Assembly (NCBI RefSeq): GCF_001870465.1
Contig: NZ_MDGK01000062.1
Location: forward strand, 1 to 64,000
Direction of reading: 5' to 3'
From: Pseudomonas extremorientalis
Lineage (GTDB): Bacteria > Pseudomonadota > Gammaproteobacteria > Pseudomonadales > Pseudomonadaceae
Length of the DNA stretch: 64,000 bases
The translations under genes and the position numbers were made by a program. Below, piece after piece: positions 43,259-51,444 of the stretch. Position 1 is the stretch's first letter. The number at the start of each line of letters is the position of its first letter. The notes beneath the pieces are model-generated. The model was given only the letters and a program-made list of their open reading frames with translations, was not told the origin of the DNA and did no database searches.

Positions 43259-43289
43259 AAGGTTATCCACAATTTGTGTGGATAACCTT
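43259..43289. other. inverted pair of perfect DnaA boxes forming a 13-bp stem
   Basis: AAGGTTATCCACA-ATTTG-TGTGGATAACCTT is a perfect 13-bp palindrome. Each arm contains the nine-base DnaA box TTATCCACA with no mismatch. It ends 27 bases before the ykvA-like start. It may be a DnaA-responsive control site or a terminator-like hairpin (CTTTTA follows). Confidence 0.65.
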
Positions 43290-43316
43290 TTATGTCATAT
43301 GGAACTGGAGTGACGA

Positions 43317-43775
43317 ATGAAACCACCGTTCAATTTCACCCGTTTCCTGCCCATGGCCGCGCGCCTTCTGGGTCGCGGACGCTTGCCTACGCTATTGTTC
43401 GCGGTCGCTGCCAAAGGCTCGAGCCAAGGCAATCGCCTGGGCAAGCTCAAGGATGATCTCAGGTTGCTCCAGGCCCTGTGCCTGGCTTACTGGCGCGGTG
43501 AGTACCGGGCCATCAGCCCCAAGGCGCTGATCTCGGTGGTGGCGGGGCTGATGTATTTCCTCAGCCCGATTGATGCGATCCCCGACTTTATCCCCATGTT
43601 CGGCATGCTCGACGACATTGCCGTGCTGGCATGGGTCATGAAGACCCTGGACGGCGAACTGAACGCGTTTCGCGCCTGGCGCGACGCCCAGCGTCCGGAA
43701 AAGCTCGCCGTGGTTGAGCGGCTGCCTGCGACGCCCGCGCTGCTGGCCCAGGAAAACCCGCAAAAAAACCCATGA
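43317..43775 (+). CDS. YkvA/DUF1232 family membrane protein
   Basis: Protein of 152 residues. The conserved DUF1232 core is GLMYFLSPIDAIPDFIPMFG followed by MLDDIAVLAWVM, forming a hairpin-like membrane-associated region. Function of the family is unknown. It has no close operon partner; an inverted DnaA-box pair sits just upstream and may influence it. Confidence 0.85.
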   Translation: MKPPFNFTRFLPMAARLLGRGRLPTLLFAVAAKGSSQGNRLGKLKDDLRLLQALCLAYWRGEYRAISPKALISVVAGLMYFLSPIDAIPDFIPMFGMLDDIAVLAWVMKTLDGELNAFRAWRDAQRPEKLAVVERLPATPALLAQENPQKNP

Positions 43776-43805
43776 CCTGGCTATCCCCTGCGACCTTTGT
43801 GGCTG

Positions 43806-43844
43806 TTAGGATTACACTCCTAAGGAAAGAGCTTACTTAGTAAG
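43806..43844. promoter_or_regulatory. two dyads upstream of the Xre-type gene
   Basis: TTAGGA-TTACAC-TCCTAA (43806-43823) and CTTACT-T-AGTAAG (43832-43844) are perfect dyads in the 90 bp before the Xre-type start at 43868. They are likely autoregulatory operators for an HTH protein or core promoter elements. Confidence 0.45.
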
Positions 43845-43867
43845 TGCAGTTATCCTACGGGGCAGTC

Positions 43868-44209
43868 ATGGATATTCAGATAATTTCACGCAATGGCGAA
43901 CCCGAATACGCGGTGTTGCCATGGGATCAGTACCAGGCGTTGCTAAAAGCGGCCGGTCAGCAACAGCCTACGCCACCTCTTTCCGTATCGACTGCTCAAG
44001 CCACCCCTGCGCAGGATCTGCGCCTGCTCGCCGACCTGCGCGGCTTGCGCGAAGCCAAAGGCCTGGCGATCGAGACCCTGGCCCGCACCGTGGGCATCAG
44101 CCCGTCATATCTTGGATTGATTGAAAGTGGTGAACGCCAGCCGGATGCCGCGATCCGCCGCAGCCTGGCCTGGGAATTGGGCGTTGCAGGTTGGAGGGAT
44201 GAATCTTGA
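43868..44209 (+). CDS. Xre-family HTH protein with Phd-like N terminus
   Basis: About 113 residues. The N terminus DIQIISRNGEPEYAVLPWDQ plus YQALL resembles the start of Phd/YefM-like antitoxins. The C-terminal Xre helix-turn-helix is LRGLREAKGLAIETLARTVG followed by ISPSYLGLIESGERQPDAAI. ATG 43868 is preferred over the TTG eight codons earlier. It overlaps the next gene by 4 bp (TTGA), so the two are coupled, an antitoxin-like layout. I recall a similar pair beside the EAL/CBS/GGDEF gene in other pseudomonads, which argues for a stable chromosomal function. Confidence 0.8.
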   Translation: MDIQIISRNGEPEYAVLPWDQYQALLKAAGQQQPTPPLSVSTAQATPAQDLRLLADLRGLREAKGLAIETLARTVGISPSYLGLIESGERQPDAAIRRSLAWELGVAGWRDES

Positions 44210-44577
44210 GCCTACGTATCAGCCGTCAACACTGGGATGGGTTACTCAACGAACTGGACCAGGCGCGCCGCCAGCGCCATTTGCTGACCTACCGCGCGCT
44301 GTTGGAGCGCCTGCAATTTCCCACCCCTGCCATGCAAACCCTGGCCGCTGCCCTGGAACACCTGGCAGCGCTGGACGCCAAGGCCGAGCAGCCATTGCGC
44401 AGCTCGCTGGTGATCAGCCAGGGTGCCAGCCGTTTGCCGCGTACCGGTTTCTTCGAGTGCGTAGAGCGCCTGGGGCGTTTCAGCGGGCCGTCCGATGGCG
44501 TGGCCGCCGCCTCCTGGCACGCTTCGGAAGTGGTGCGGGTGTTTGAATACGAGTATCCCGAGTCCGCCGAGGCTTAA
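44206..44577 (+). CDS. uncharacterised protein coupled to the Xre-type regulator
   Basis: About 123 residues, starting at a TTG (44206) that overlaps the upstream stop, with GGAGG about 8 bases before it. Mostly helical and basic at the start (SRQHWDGLLNELDQARRQRH); no membrane segment or catalytic motif that I recognise. The segment PTPAMQTLAAALEHLAALDA followed by VISQGASRLPRTGFFECVER may be the core. Its stop overlaps the convergent EAL-CBS-GGDEF gene by 4 bp. Confidence 0.75.
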   Translation: MSLRISRQHWDGLLNELDQARRQRHLLTYRALLERLQFPTPAMQTLAAALEHLAALDAKAEQPLRSSLVISQGASRLPRTGFFECVERLGRFSGPSDGVAAASWHASEVVRVFEYEYPESAEA

Positions 44578-46343
44578 AGCGCCTGGGGCAGTGCGTCCAT
44601 GCTGTCGATCACATGGATGCTGTAGCCGGCCATATCCTTGGCATGGTGTTTGGCTTGCGACGCCAACTCCGCCAACTGGCTGGCATCGAGTTGTCCACAG
44701 GCCTGTGGATACAAATGCACCACCCCGATGGACAGCGACAGCAGTGCGAACTCCTGGCGCACGCCCTGGCGGTTCAACGCCACGAAACAGCCGGCCTCCA
44801 GATGCTCGGCGCGGTAGAAGCGCCGGCATTGGGTGTGGAAGTCATCCAGCAGCTGGTTGAGCCGCTTGCGCCAGTCCTGCGGGCCGAGCACCAGCAAAAA
44901 GTCATCACCGCCGATATGCCCGACAAAGTCACGGCTGGGATCGACCCGGTCGTTCAGGCACTGCGCCAGGCACAGCAACACCTCATCCCCACGCCCATAG
45001 CCGTAGATGTCGTTGAACGGCTTGAAACTGTCGATATCCACGTAGCAGATCACCGACTCGCGCTGCTGTTGCAGAAGACGTGTGAGGCACTGCTGGATCG
45101 GCACGTTGCCGGGTAGCAGGGTCAGTGGATTGGCGTAGCGCGCCTGCTGGATTTTCCGTTCGGTGATCAGCTTGAGCACATCGATCACCCGGCCCAGACC
45201 CAGGTAATCGCCATTGAGGGTGATGATGAAGTCTTCTTCGATACGTTGCCGCGCACGGCTGGTGAGCAGGCGGCTGACCTGTTGCAGCGACTGGCTCAAC
45301 TCCACCGCCAGGAAGTCGGTGCTCATCAAGCGGCTGATGGGCTTGCGTGCAAACAGGTCGGTGGCGAACGGCTTGAGCAGCGCATCCGACAGCGAATGCC
45401 GGTGCACGATACCGATCGGGTGCCCACGCCCGTCCAGCACTGCCAGGGAATTGAGGTTGGCCTGGCGGCGGAACGCTTCGAGTACCTGGGCGGTGGCGGT
45501 ATCCTGGTCCACCGCCGGCTGTTCGCTCAGCAGGGCGCTGAGGTCGCTGCCTTCATCGTTCAGTGCCACATTGGAACTGTCGGGCTTGGGCAGCATCAGG
45601 CGGGCTTCCTGCGGCGGTTGCTCCTGTGGTCGGCAGAGCAGGTAGCCCTGGACCAGGTCCACACCCATTTCCGTCAGCACCGCCAACTCCTCGTGCAACT
45701 CAATGCCTTCGGCAATCACCTGGGCGCGTGACGCCTTGGCGATCTGCAGGATGGAGCCGACAAACTCGCGTTTGAGCGCATCCTGATGGATACCGTCGAT
45801 AAAGTGCCGGTCGATCTTCACGTAATCCGGACGCAGCTCCGACCACAAGCGCAGGCTGGAATAACCGGCGCCCAGGTCATCCAGGGCAATCGAGAAGCCC
45901 ATGTTGCGGTAGTGATGCAGGGCGGTTTGCAACAGGTCGATATCGTTGGTGGGGGTTTGTTCGGTGAGTTCGATCACCACCTGGCTCGGTGGAATGCCGT
46001 AGTCATGCAGCAGTTGCAGGGTGCGTCCCGGTTGGTGCGCGGTTTCCATCAGGGATTGAGGCGAGACGTTGAGGAACAGCTTGCCCGGTAGCTTCTGCTC
46101 GCTGAAGCGCCGGCACGCGCTTTCGCGGCAGGCGATCTCCAGTTCACTCAGGCGTCCGGCCTGGCTGGCCACGGAGAACAGGGCGACGGGGGAGTGCAGC
46201 GGGCTGTTGGACGGGCCGCGGCTGAGGGCTTCGTAGCCGAGAATGCGCCGTTCAGACAGGCAGATGATCGGTTGGAACAGGCTGTGCAAACTGCCTTGAG
46301 CCAGGATAGAGCCCAATGCATTCAGCTGTTCGGTCATGGTCAT
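44574..46343 (-). CDS. EAL - CBS pair - GGDEF protein (cyclic-di-GMP turnover)
   Basis: About 589 residues, cytoplasmic. EAL domain (residues ~20-245): YEALSRG, LFLNVSP, ELTEQ, DDLGAGYSS, KIDRHFI, AEGIE and VQGYL are all present, so phosphodiesterase activity is plausible. Two CBS domains (~270-400) probably bind a nucleotide. The GGDEF domain (~415-589) has the active-site variant GGDDF. Start at ATG 46343; a longer frame would begin inside the prc terminator. I recall the same architecture and neighbour (prc) in P. aeruginosa PA3258. Confidence 0.92.
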   Translation of the reverse strand: MTMTEQLNALGSILAQGSLHSLFQPIICLSERRILGYEALSRGPSNSPLHSPVALFSVASQAGRLSELEIACRESACRRFSEQKLPGKLFLNVSPQSLMETAHQPGRTLQLLHDYGIPPSQVVIELTEQTPTNDIDLLQTALHHYRNMGFSIALDDLGAGYSSLRLWSELRPDYVKIDRHFIDGIHQDALKREFVGSILQIAKASRAQVIAEGIELHEELAVLTEMGVDLVQGYLLCRPQEQPPQEARLMLPKPDSSNVALNDEGSDLSALLSEQPAVDQDTATAQVLEAFRRQANLNSLAVLDGRGHPIGIVHRHSLSDALLKPFATDLFARKPISRLMSTDFLAVELSQSLQQVSRLLTSRARQRIEEDFIITLNGDYLGLGRVIDVLKLITERKIQQARYANPLTLLPGNVPIQQCLTRLLQQQRESVICYVDIDSFKPFNDIYGYGRGDEVLLCLAQCLNDRVDPSRDFVGHIGGDDFLLVLGPQDWRKRLNQLLDDFHTQCRRFYRAEHLEAGCFVALNRQGVRQEFALLSLSIGVVHLYPQACGQLDASQLAELASQAKHHAKDMAGYSIHVIDSMDALPQAL

Positions 46344-46356
46344 GGCGATCTCGATC

Positions 46357-46394
46357 GAAAAAAAAGGACCGCAGGCTTGAAACCTGCGGTCCTT
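46357..46394 (-). terminator. terminator of prc
   Basis: On the minus strand, a 12-bp stem AAGGACCGCAGG / CCTGCGGTCCTT with a 6-base loop and a run of T8-T9. It lies between prc and the EAL-CBS-GGDEF gene. Confidence 0.93.
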
Positions 46395-46461
46395 CATTTC
46401 ACGACAGAATGATGTCTATATGATGACACTCCAAGGAGCAATCACATTAAATCGCCATCAT

Positions 46462-48543
46462 TTACTGCTTGGCCACCTGCTTGCTGATCTTCAGGTAGTC
46501 CAGCAGGATCCGGCCGGTCTCGGCCAGGTAGGCGTCGTCTTCCGGCTTGGTTTTTTCCGCTTCGGTCGGCAGCGCATCTTCGTCTTCTTTCTTCAGCTCC
46601 TTGAGTGGATCCTCACCCTTGGCCTTGCGGCGGATGTTTTCCAGTACGAGTTGCTTGTTTTCGATGTCGGCATGCTGCGCGCGACGGTCCACTTCGTTGA
46701 GGCTGACGGTTTTTTCTTCCATCAACTTCTTGGCCAGGGCCAGCTTGTCGCGGATGAACACGAACTCGGCATCCTTGGCGGAGCGGGTGTCGTGGTCGGC
46801 TTTCAACTGCGCCAGGAACGGCTTGAACGGATCCGACGCCGGCTTGATCGCCGGGCGGATGGTATCCCACGGCATGGCTTCCGGCAGGGCGCTTTCGCCG
46901 ATTTCCTTGGTGTCGATGATCGACGGAAAATCGATGTCCGGCAGTACGCCCTGGTGCTGGGTGCTCTGCCCGGAAACCCGGTAGAACTTGGCCAGCGTCA
47001 GTTTCAGCTCGCCATGGTTCAGCGGCTGGATGGTCTGCACGGTGCCTTTGCCGAAGGTCTGGCCGCCGATGATCAAGGCGCGGTGGTAGTCCTGCATGGC
47101 GCCGGCGAAAATCTCCGAGGCCGAGGCCGAGAGGCGGTTGACCAGCAAGGCCATCGGGCCTTTGTAGAAGGCGCCCGGGTTCTCGTCTTCCAGCACGTCG
47201 ACACGGCCATCAGCGTTGCGGACCAGCACGGTCGGGCCTTTGTCGATAAACAGGCTGGTCAGCTCGGTAGCTTCCTGCAGGGAGCCGCCGCCGTTGTTGC
47301 GCAGGTCGATGACCACGCCGTCGACTTTTTCCTTCTGCAGTTCGGTGAGGATTTTCTTCACGTCGCGGGTGGTGGACTTGTAGTCCGGGTCGCCGGCCCG
47401 GAAGGCCTTGAAGTCCAGGTAGAAGGCCGGGATCTCAATCACGCCCAGCTTGTAGTCCTTGCCATCCTGCTTGAGGTTGAGGATTTTCTTTTGCACAGCC
47501 TGGTCTTCGAGCTTCACCGCTTCACGGGTGATGGACACGATCTTGCTGGTCTGGTCGTTCGGTGCATTGGTGTGCGGAATCACTTCCAGGCGCACCACGC
47601 TGCCTTTCGGCCCACGGATCAGCTTGACCACTTCGTCCAGGCGCCAACCGACCACGTCGACCATCTCTTTGTCGCCCTGGGCCACGCCGATGATCTTGTC
47701 GGCCGGAGCGACCTGCTTGGTCTTGTCGGCCGGGCCTGCCGGTACCAGGCGCACGATCTTGACCTGGTCATTGTCGCTTTGCAGGACGGCACCGATGCCT
47801 TCCAGCGACAGACTCATGTTGATATCAAAATTTTCCGCGTTATCTGGCGACAGATAATTGGTGTGCGGGTCGTAGGACATCGCGAAGGTGTTGATGTAGG
47901 CCTGGAAGATATCTTCGGCACGGGTCTGGTCCAGGCGCGCCAACTGATTCTTATAGCGCTTGGTCAACAGCTCCTGGATGGCCTTGGGCTCTTTGCCGGC
48001 GATCTTCAGGCGCAGCACTTCGTCCTTGACGCGTTTGCGCCACAGGTCGTCAAGCGCGGCGGTGCTGGTCAGCCAAGGCGCGTCCTTGCGGTCCACCAGA
48101 AGGTTTTCCTTCTGGGTGAAGTCGAGCTTGTCGACGCCTTTGTCCAGCTCACCCAGTGCGAAGTCCAGACGCGCTTTGACGCGGTCCAGGTAACGCTTGT
48201 AGATGGTGAACGCGGGCTGCAGGTCGCCGCTCTTGAGGAAGTCGTCGAACTGGGTCTTCCACTTGTCGAACTCAGCGATATCGCTGGCCAGGAAGTAGCT
48301 GCGCGACGGGTCCAGCAGCTTGAGGTAGCTGTCGTAGATGATCACCGAGCGAGCGTCGTCCAGCGGCGGCTTGCTGTAGTGATGGCGCTTGAGCAACTCG
48401 ACGACGTTAAGGCTGGCAATCACCTCATCGCGATCAGGTTGAAGATTGTCCCAGCTGTTGGCTGCGAACGTATTGGTCGACATCGACGCGAAGCCGAGAC
48501 CAATGAATAGAGCGAGGGCGGTGCTGGGGAACAGATGCTTCAT
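46462..48543 (-). CDS. prc: periplasmic tail-specific protease Prc (AlgO-like)
   Basis: About 693 residues. Signal peptide KHLFPSTALALFIGLGFASM. An N-terminal helical domain is followed by a PDZ domain (~residues 230-330: LSLEGIGAVLQSDNDQVKIV) and an S41 protease domain. The catalytic serine lies in RLSASASEIFAGAMQDYHRA and the lysine in TFGKGTVQTIQP. A C-terminal DUF3340 domain completes it. In P. aeruginosa Prc/AlgO influences MucA degradation and AlgU activity. ATG 48543 gives a proper signal peptide; ATG 48576 is the alternative. Neither has a clear ribosome site. Confidence 0.94.
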   Translation of the reverse strand: MKHLFPSTALALFIGLGFASMSTNTFAANSWDNLQPDRDEVIASLNVVELLKRHHYSKPPLDDARSVIIYDSYLKLLDPSRSYFLASDIAEFDKWKTQFDDFLKSGDLQPAFTIYKRYLDRVKARLDFALGELDKGVDKLDFTQKENLLVDRKDAPWLTSTAALDDLWRKRVKDEVLRLKIAGKEPKAIQELLTKRYKNQLARLDQTRAEDIFQAYINTFAMSYDPHTNYLSPDNAENFDINMSLSLEGIGAVLQSDNDQVKIVRLVPAGPADKTKQVAPADKIIGVAQGDKEMVDVVGWRLDEVVKLIRGPKGSVVRLEVIPHTNAPNDQTSKIVSITREAVKLEDQAVQKKILNLKQDGKDYKLGVIEIPAFYLDFKAFRAGDPDYKSTTRDVKKILTELQKEKVDGVVIDLRNNGGGSLQEATELTSLFIDKGPTVLVRNADGRVDVLEDENPGAFYKGPMALLVNRLSASASEIFAGAMQDYHRALIIGGQTFGKGTVQTIQPLNHGELKLTLAKFYRVSGQSTQHQGVLPDIDFPSIIDTKEIGESALPEAMPWDTIRPAIKPASDPFKPFLAQLKADHDTRSAKDAEFVFIRDKLALAKKLMEEKTVSLNEVDRRAQHADIENKQLVLENIRRKAKGEDPLKELKKEDEDALPTEAEKTKPEDDAYLAETGRILLDYLKISKQVAKQ

Positions 48544-48627
48544 GCTGATTCGACGCGGGGGCAATTGATAACGCATATTAGGCCGTCTTTGAGGGAGCCG
48601 GTTCCATATGGTCCGGTCGCATAATGC

Positions 48628-48655
48628 AAAAAGCCCGGCGATACAGCTACGGGCT
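48628..48655 (-). other. terminator-like hairpin in the prc leader
   Basis: On the minus strand, AGCCCG-N12-CGGGCT is followed by T5, about 50 bases before the ATG at 48576. No minus-strand gene lies upstream, so it could be an attenuator for prc or a stop for antisense transcription from the quinone oxidoreductase gene. Confidence 0.45.
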
Positions 48656-48681
48656 CAGTCCAGACTCACTATGGAGGCACT

Positions 48682-49644
48682 GTGAAAGCATTGCAAGGCG
48701 TTGACGGTCATGTGGAGTGGTTGGAAGAACCCGGTCTTACTTGCGATGTAGGACAAGTTCGTATTCGTGTGGCGGCAGCGGGCCTCAATCGCGCCGATTT
48801 ATTACAGCGGGCGGGGCTCTATCCGCCGCCGCCGGGTGCCAGCCACGTGCTGGGTCTGGAGTGTTCCGGGGTGATCAGCGAAGTGGGCGCCGGCTCGTCC
48901 TGGCAAGTCGGTGACCGGGTTTGCGCACTGCTCGCCGGTGGCGGCATGGCCGAAGAAGTGGTGGTGGATGCGCGCCACGTGCTGCCGGTGCCGGAAGGCC
49001 TGTCGCTGGTCGAAGCGGCGGCGCTGCCCGAGGTGTACAGCACGGCGTGGCTGAATCTGTTCCAGTTGGCGGGCCTCAAGCCTGGCGAAAAAGTGTTGCT
49101 GCATGCCGGCGCCAGCGGCGTGGGCTCGGCGGCGATCCAGTTGTGCAAGGCGTTTGGCAGCCCGTGCTGGGTCAGCGTCGGCTCGGCAGAGCGCCTGACC
49201 TATTGCGAGGAGCTCGGCGCACAGGGCGGCGTGGTGCGTACCGACGGCATCGAAGGGTTGCGGGATTTCGGGCCGTTCGATGTGATCCTCGACCCGGTCG
49301 GTGGCAACTATGCGGCGCTGGACCTCAAGCTGCTGGCCCTCGATGGTCGTTGGGTGTTGATCGGCTTGATGGGCGGGCGTGACGCGCAACTGGACCTGGC
49401 CCAGGTACTGGGCAAGCGCATTCAGTTGCTGGGCTCGACCTTGCGCAGCCGCAGTGATCAGTTCAAGGCCGACCTGCTCAGCGACTTGAGCCAGCATGTA
49501 TGGCCGCTGTTTGTTGAAGGGCGGCTGAGCCCGCAGTTGGCCAGGACCTTTGCGATCAGGGATGCCGAAGCGGCGTTTGCCGAGCTTGCGACCAACCGGA
49601 TTTCCGGGAAGTTGGTGTTGGTGATTGACGAAAGCCTGAGCTGA
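48682..49644 (+). CDS. zinc-independent quinone oxidoreductase (QOR/PIG3 type)
   Basis: Protein of 320 residues from a GTG with GGAGG four bases upstream. The MDR fold is clear: GLNRADLLQRAGLYPPPPGA near residue 45, ECSGVISEVG, and the NADPH site LHAGASGVGSAAIQLCKAFG. The zinc-ligand residues of alcohol dehydrogenases are absent, as in quinone oxidoreductases. Reduces quinones with NADPH. Divergent from prc, an order I recall for PA3256/PA3257. Confidence 0.92.
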   Translation: MKALQGVDGHVEWLEEPGLTCDVGQVRIRVAAAGLNRADLLQRAGLYPPPPGASHVLGLECSGVISEVGAGSSWQVGDRVCALLAGGGMAEEVVVDARHVLPVPEGLSLVEAAALPEVYSTAWLNLFQLAGLKPGEKVLLHAGASGVGSAAIQLCKAFGSPCWVSVGSAERLTYCEELGAQGGVVRTDGIEGLRDFGPFDVILDPVGGNYAALDLKLLALDGRWVLIGLMGGRDAQLDLAQVLGKRIQLLGSTLRSRSDQFKADLLSDLSQHVWPLFVEGRLSPQLARTFAIRDAEAAFAELATNRISGKLVLVIDESLS

Positions 49645-49661
49645 ATTGTAATGCGTTTAAT

Positions 49662-49756
49662 AATGTGGGAGGGGGCTTGCCCCCGATGACAGTGGGACAG
49701 TGAAGAATTCTTCATCTGACACACTGTCATCGGGGGCAAGCCCCCTCCCACATTTT
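49662..49756. repeat. inverted REP doublet
   Basis: Copies of the ATGTGGGAGGGGGCTTGCCC unit face each other, separated by an AATTC-centred dyad and flanking GATGACAGTG / CACTGTCATC arms. It lies between convergent genes for the oxidoreductase and the HAD hydrolase. Confidence 0.93.
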
Positions 49757-49770
49757 TGATCTCGGTTCAA

Positions 49771-50424
49771 TCAGATCCAGTGATGGATCGGCCAGCCGGC
49801 TTTTTCGGCATGCTCGCGCAGCACCGGGTCCGGATTGACCACTTGTGGATGCTCCACCTTCAGCAGCAACGGCAAATCATTGCGCGAATCCGAATAGAAG
49901 TACGCACCGTCCAGTGTTTCACCTTCCTGCGCCAGCCATTCCAGTAAACGCGTGATCTTGCCTTCACGGTAGGTCAATACACCCTGAGTATGGCCGCTGT
50001 ACACGCCGTGCTTTACTTCAAGCTCAATCCCCAGCACTTCATCAATGCCGATCCGCGCCGCAATCGGCGTAACCAGGTGCGTGCCCGAGGCGGAGATCAC
50101 CAGGATCCGGTCGCCATTCGCACGGTGGTGGGCAATGGTCTTGGTGGCGTCGCTGTAGATCAGCGGCTCGATCACATCCTCGACCCACGGCTCCACCAAG
50201 TGCTCGATTTCCTCCGGCGTGCGGCCGATCATCGGCTCGAGGCTGAAGTCCATGAAGTCTTCCATCTTCAACTGGCCCTGGCTGTAGGCGTCCATCAGCT
50301 CGTTGTTCCTGCGCATGAACGACTCAGGGTCGACCCAGCCCAGGCGGCCCATCTGCTCGCTCCACAGGGTGGCGCAGTCGCCATGGATCAGGGTGTCGTC
50401 CAGATCAAAAATTACCAATGCCAT
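49771..50424 (-). CDS. HAD-superfamily subfamily IB hydrolase (SerB-like)
   Basis: Protein of 217 residues. HAD motif I is VIFDLDDTLIHGD (nucleophile D7, general acid D9), motif II VISASGTHLV, and motifs III/IV YFYSDSRNDLPLL. The helical cap of the IB class is present between motifs I and II. It dephosphorylates a small phosphoester. It begins 30 bp after the ABC ATPase stop on the same strand, so it may be the last gene of the ABC/phosphohydrolase operon. Confidence 0.88.
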   Translation of the reverse strand: MALVIFDLDDTLIHGDCATLWSEQMGRLGWVDPESFMRRNNELMDAYSQGQLKMEDFMDFSLEPMIGRTPEEIEHLVEPWVEDVIEPLIYSDATKTIAHHRANGDRILVISASGTHLVTPIAARIGIDEVLGIELEVKHGVYSGHTQGVLTYREGKITRLLEWLAQEGETLDGAYFYSDSRNDLPLLLKVEHPQVVNPDPVLREHAEKAGWPIHHWI

Positions 50425-50454
50425 CCGTCACGCTCTCTCAATAATCGTCGCTGC

Positions 50455-51444
50455 TCAGGCTACTTCACACAGGGCGCTGGGGTCGATGGAAAGTGCCAGG
50501 CGTTGCCCATCCGGGTGCAAGTCGTCAGCCGAGCGGTTGAGCACGTCCACCACCAGTTCCACGCCGCGCGCTTCGATGCGGTAGCGAATCACGTTGCCCA
50601 GCAGGCTGTGGCTGCGAACCAAGGCGTCCAACTCGCCATTGCGGCTCAGCTCGATGGCCTCCGGGCGAATGGCGATACGGCTGTTGATAGGGCGTTGCAG
50701 CAACTGGGTGGCCTTGTCGGCGTCCAGCAGGTTGTAGTTGCCGATGAAACCGGCGGCGAACACGTCCACCGGCGCGGTGTAGAGGGTCTCGGCATCACCG
50801 CTCTGCACGATCTTGCCTTGGTTCATCAGGAAGATCCGGTCGGACATGGTCAGGGCTTCTTCCTGGTCATGGGTCACAAAGATCGTGGTCAGCCCCAGCT
50901 CGCGCTGGATCTGGCGGATCTGCTCGCGCAGGTGCTTACGGATTCGCGCATCCAGTGCCGACAGCGGTTCATCCAGCAGCAACAGGCGCGGGCGCGTGAC
51001 CAGAGAGCGGGCGAGGGCCACGCGCTGGCACTGGCCGCCGGACATCTGGTGCGGGTAGCGGCCGGCGAGCTCCTTGAGTTCCACCAGTTGCAGCACTTCC
51101 TGCACGCGCTTGTGGCTGTCGTCGGCGTTGACCTTCTGCATGCGCAGGCCGAAGGCGACGTTCTGTTCCACGGTCATGTTGGGGAACAGCGCATAGCTCT
51201 GGAACACCATGCCGATATGGCGTTTCTGCGGGCTCAGCGGGACGATGTCCTGGCCATCCAGCAGGATTTTGCCACTGTCCACCGAGGTCAGCCCGGCGAT
51301 GCAGCGCAGCAGCGTGGACTTGCCGCAACCGGACGGGCCGAGCAGGGTGACGAACTCGCCCTTGGCGATTTCGCAGTTGATGTCACTGAACACCGGGGTG
51401 CCGGCGTAGCTTTTTTGCAGGTGTTGGACGCTGACGAAGCTCAT
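50455..51444 (-). CDS. ABC importer ATP-binding protein (PotA/FbpC-like)
   Basis: Protein of 329 residues. Walker A GPSGCGKST, signature MSGGQCQRVALARSL, Walker B LLLLDEPLSALD and H-loop FVTHDQEEALTMSD are present, followed by a TOBE-type C-terminal domain. It overlaps the preceding permease by 4 bp. Forms the importer with the two permeases and the binding protein at 54.1-55.1 kb. Confidence 0.92.
   Translation of the reverse strand: MSFVSVQHLQKSYAGTPVFSDINCEIAKGEFVTLLGPSGCGKSTLLRCIAGLTSVDSGKILLDGQDIVPLSPQKRHIGMVFQSYALFPNMTVEQNVAFGLRMQKVNADDSHKRVQEVLQLVELKELAGRYPHQMSGGQCQRVALARSLVTRPRLLLLDEPLSALDARIRKHLREQIRQIQRELGLTTIFVTHDQEEALTMSDRIFLMNQGKIVQSGDAETLYTAPVDVFAAGFIGNYNLLDADKATQLLQRPINSRIAIRPEAIELSRNGELDALVRSHSLLGNVIRYRIEARGVELVVDVLNRSADDLHPDGQRLALSIDPSALCEVA

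Larger units (their letters stand above)
42994..43316. other. 323-bp intergenic region between fkpA and ykvA-like genes
   Basis: It holds the fkpA terminator (43011-43034), a degraded REP-like fragment (GTGGTCAGCAAGCCCTCTCCCACA, shown here only by position 43044-43067), a T8 run at about 43173-43180, and the inverted DnaA-box pair at 43259-43289 just before the ykvA-like gene. I see no coding sequence in it. Confidence 0.7.

Noticed and set aside
43259-43289. replication origin at the DnaA-box pair
   Set aside because: Only two boxes, no cluster, no AT-rich unwinding region and no dnaA, dnaN or rpmH genes nearby.
46420-48510. 696-codon open frame on the plus strand opposite prc
   Set aside because: It is a shadow of the prc gene. 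Its translation is low-complexity, rich in V, H, Q and G, without domain or ribosome site, while prc has signal peptide, PDZ and S41 motifs.
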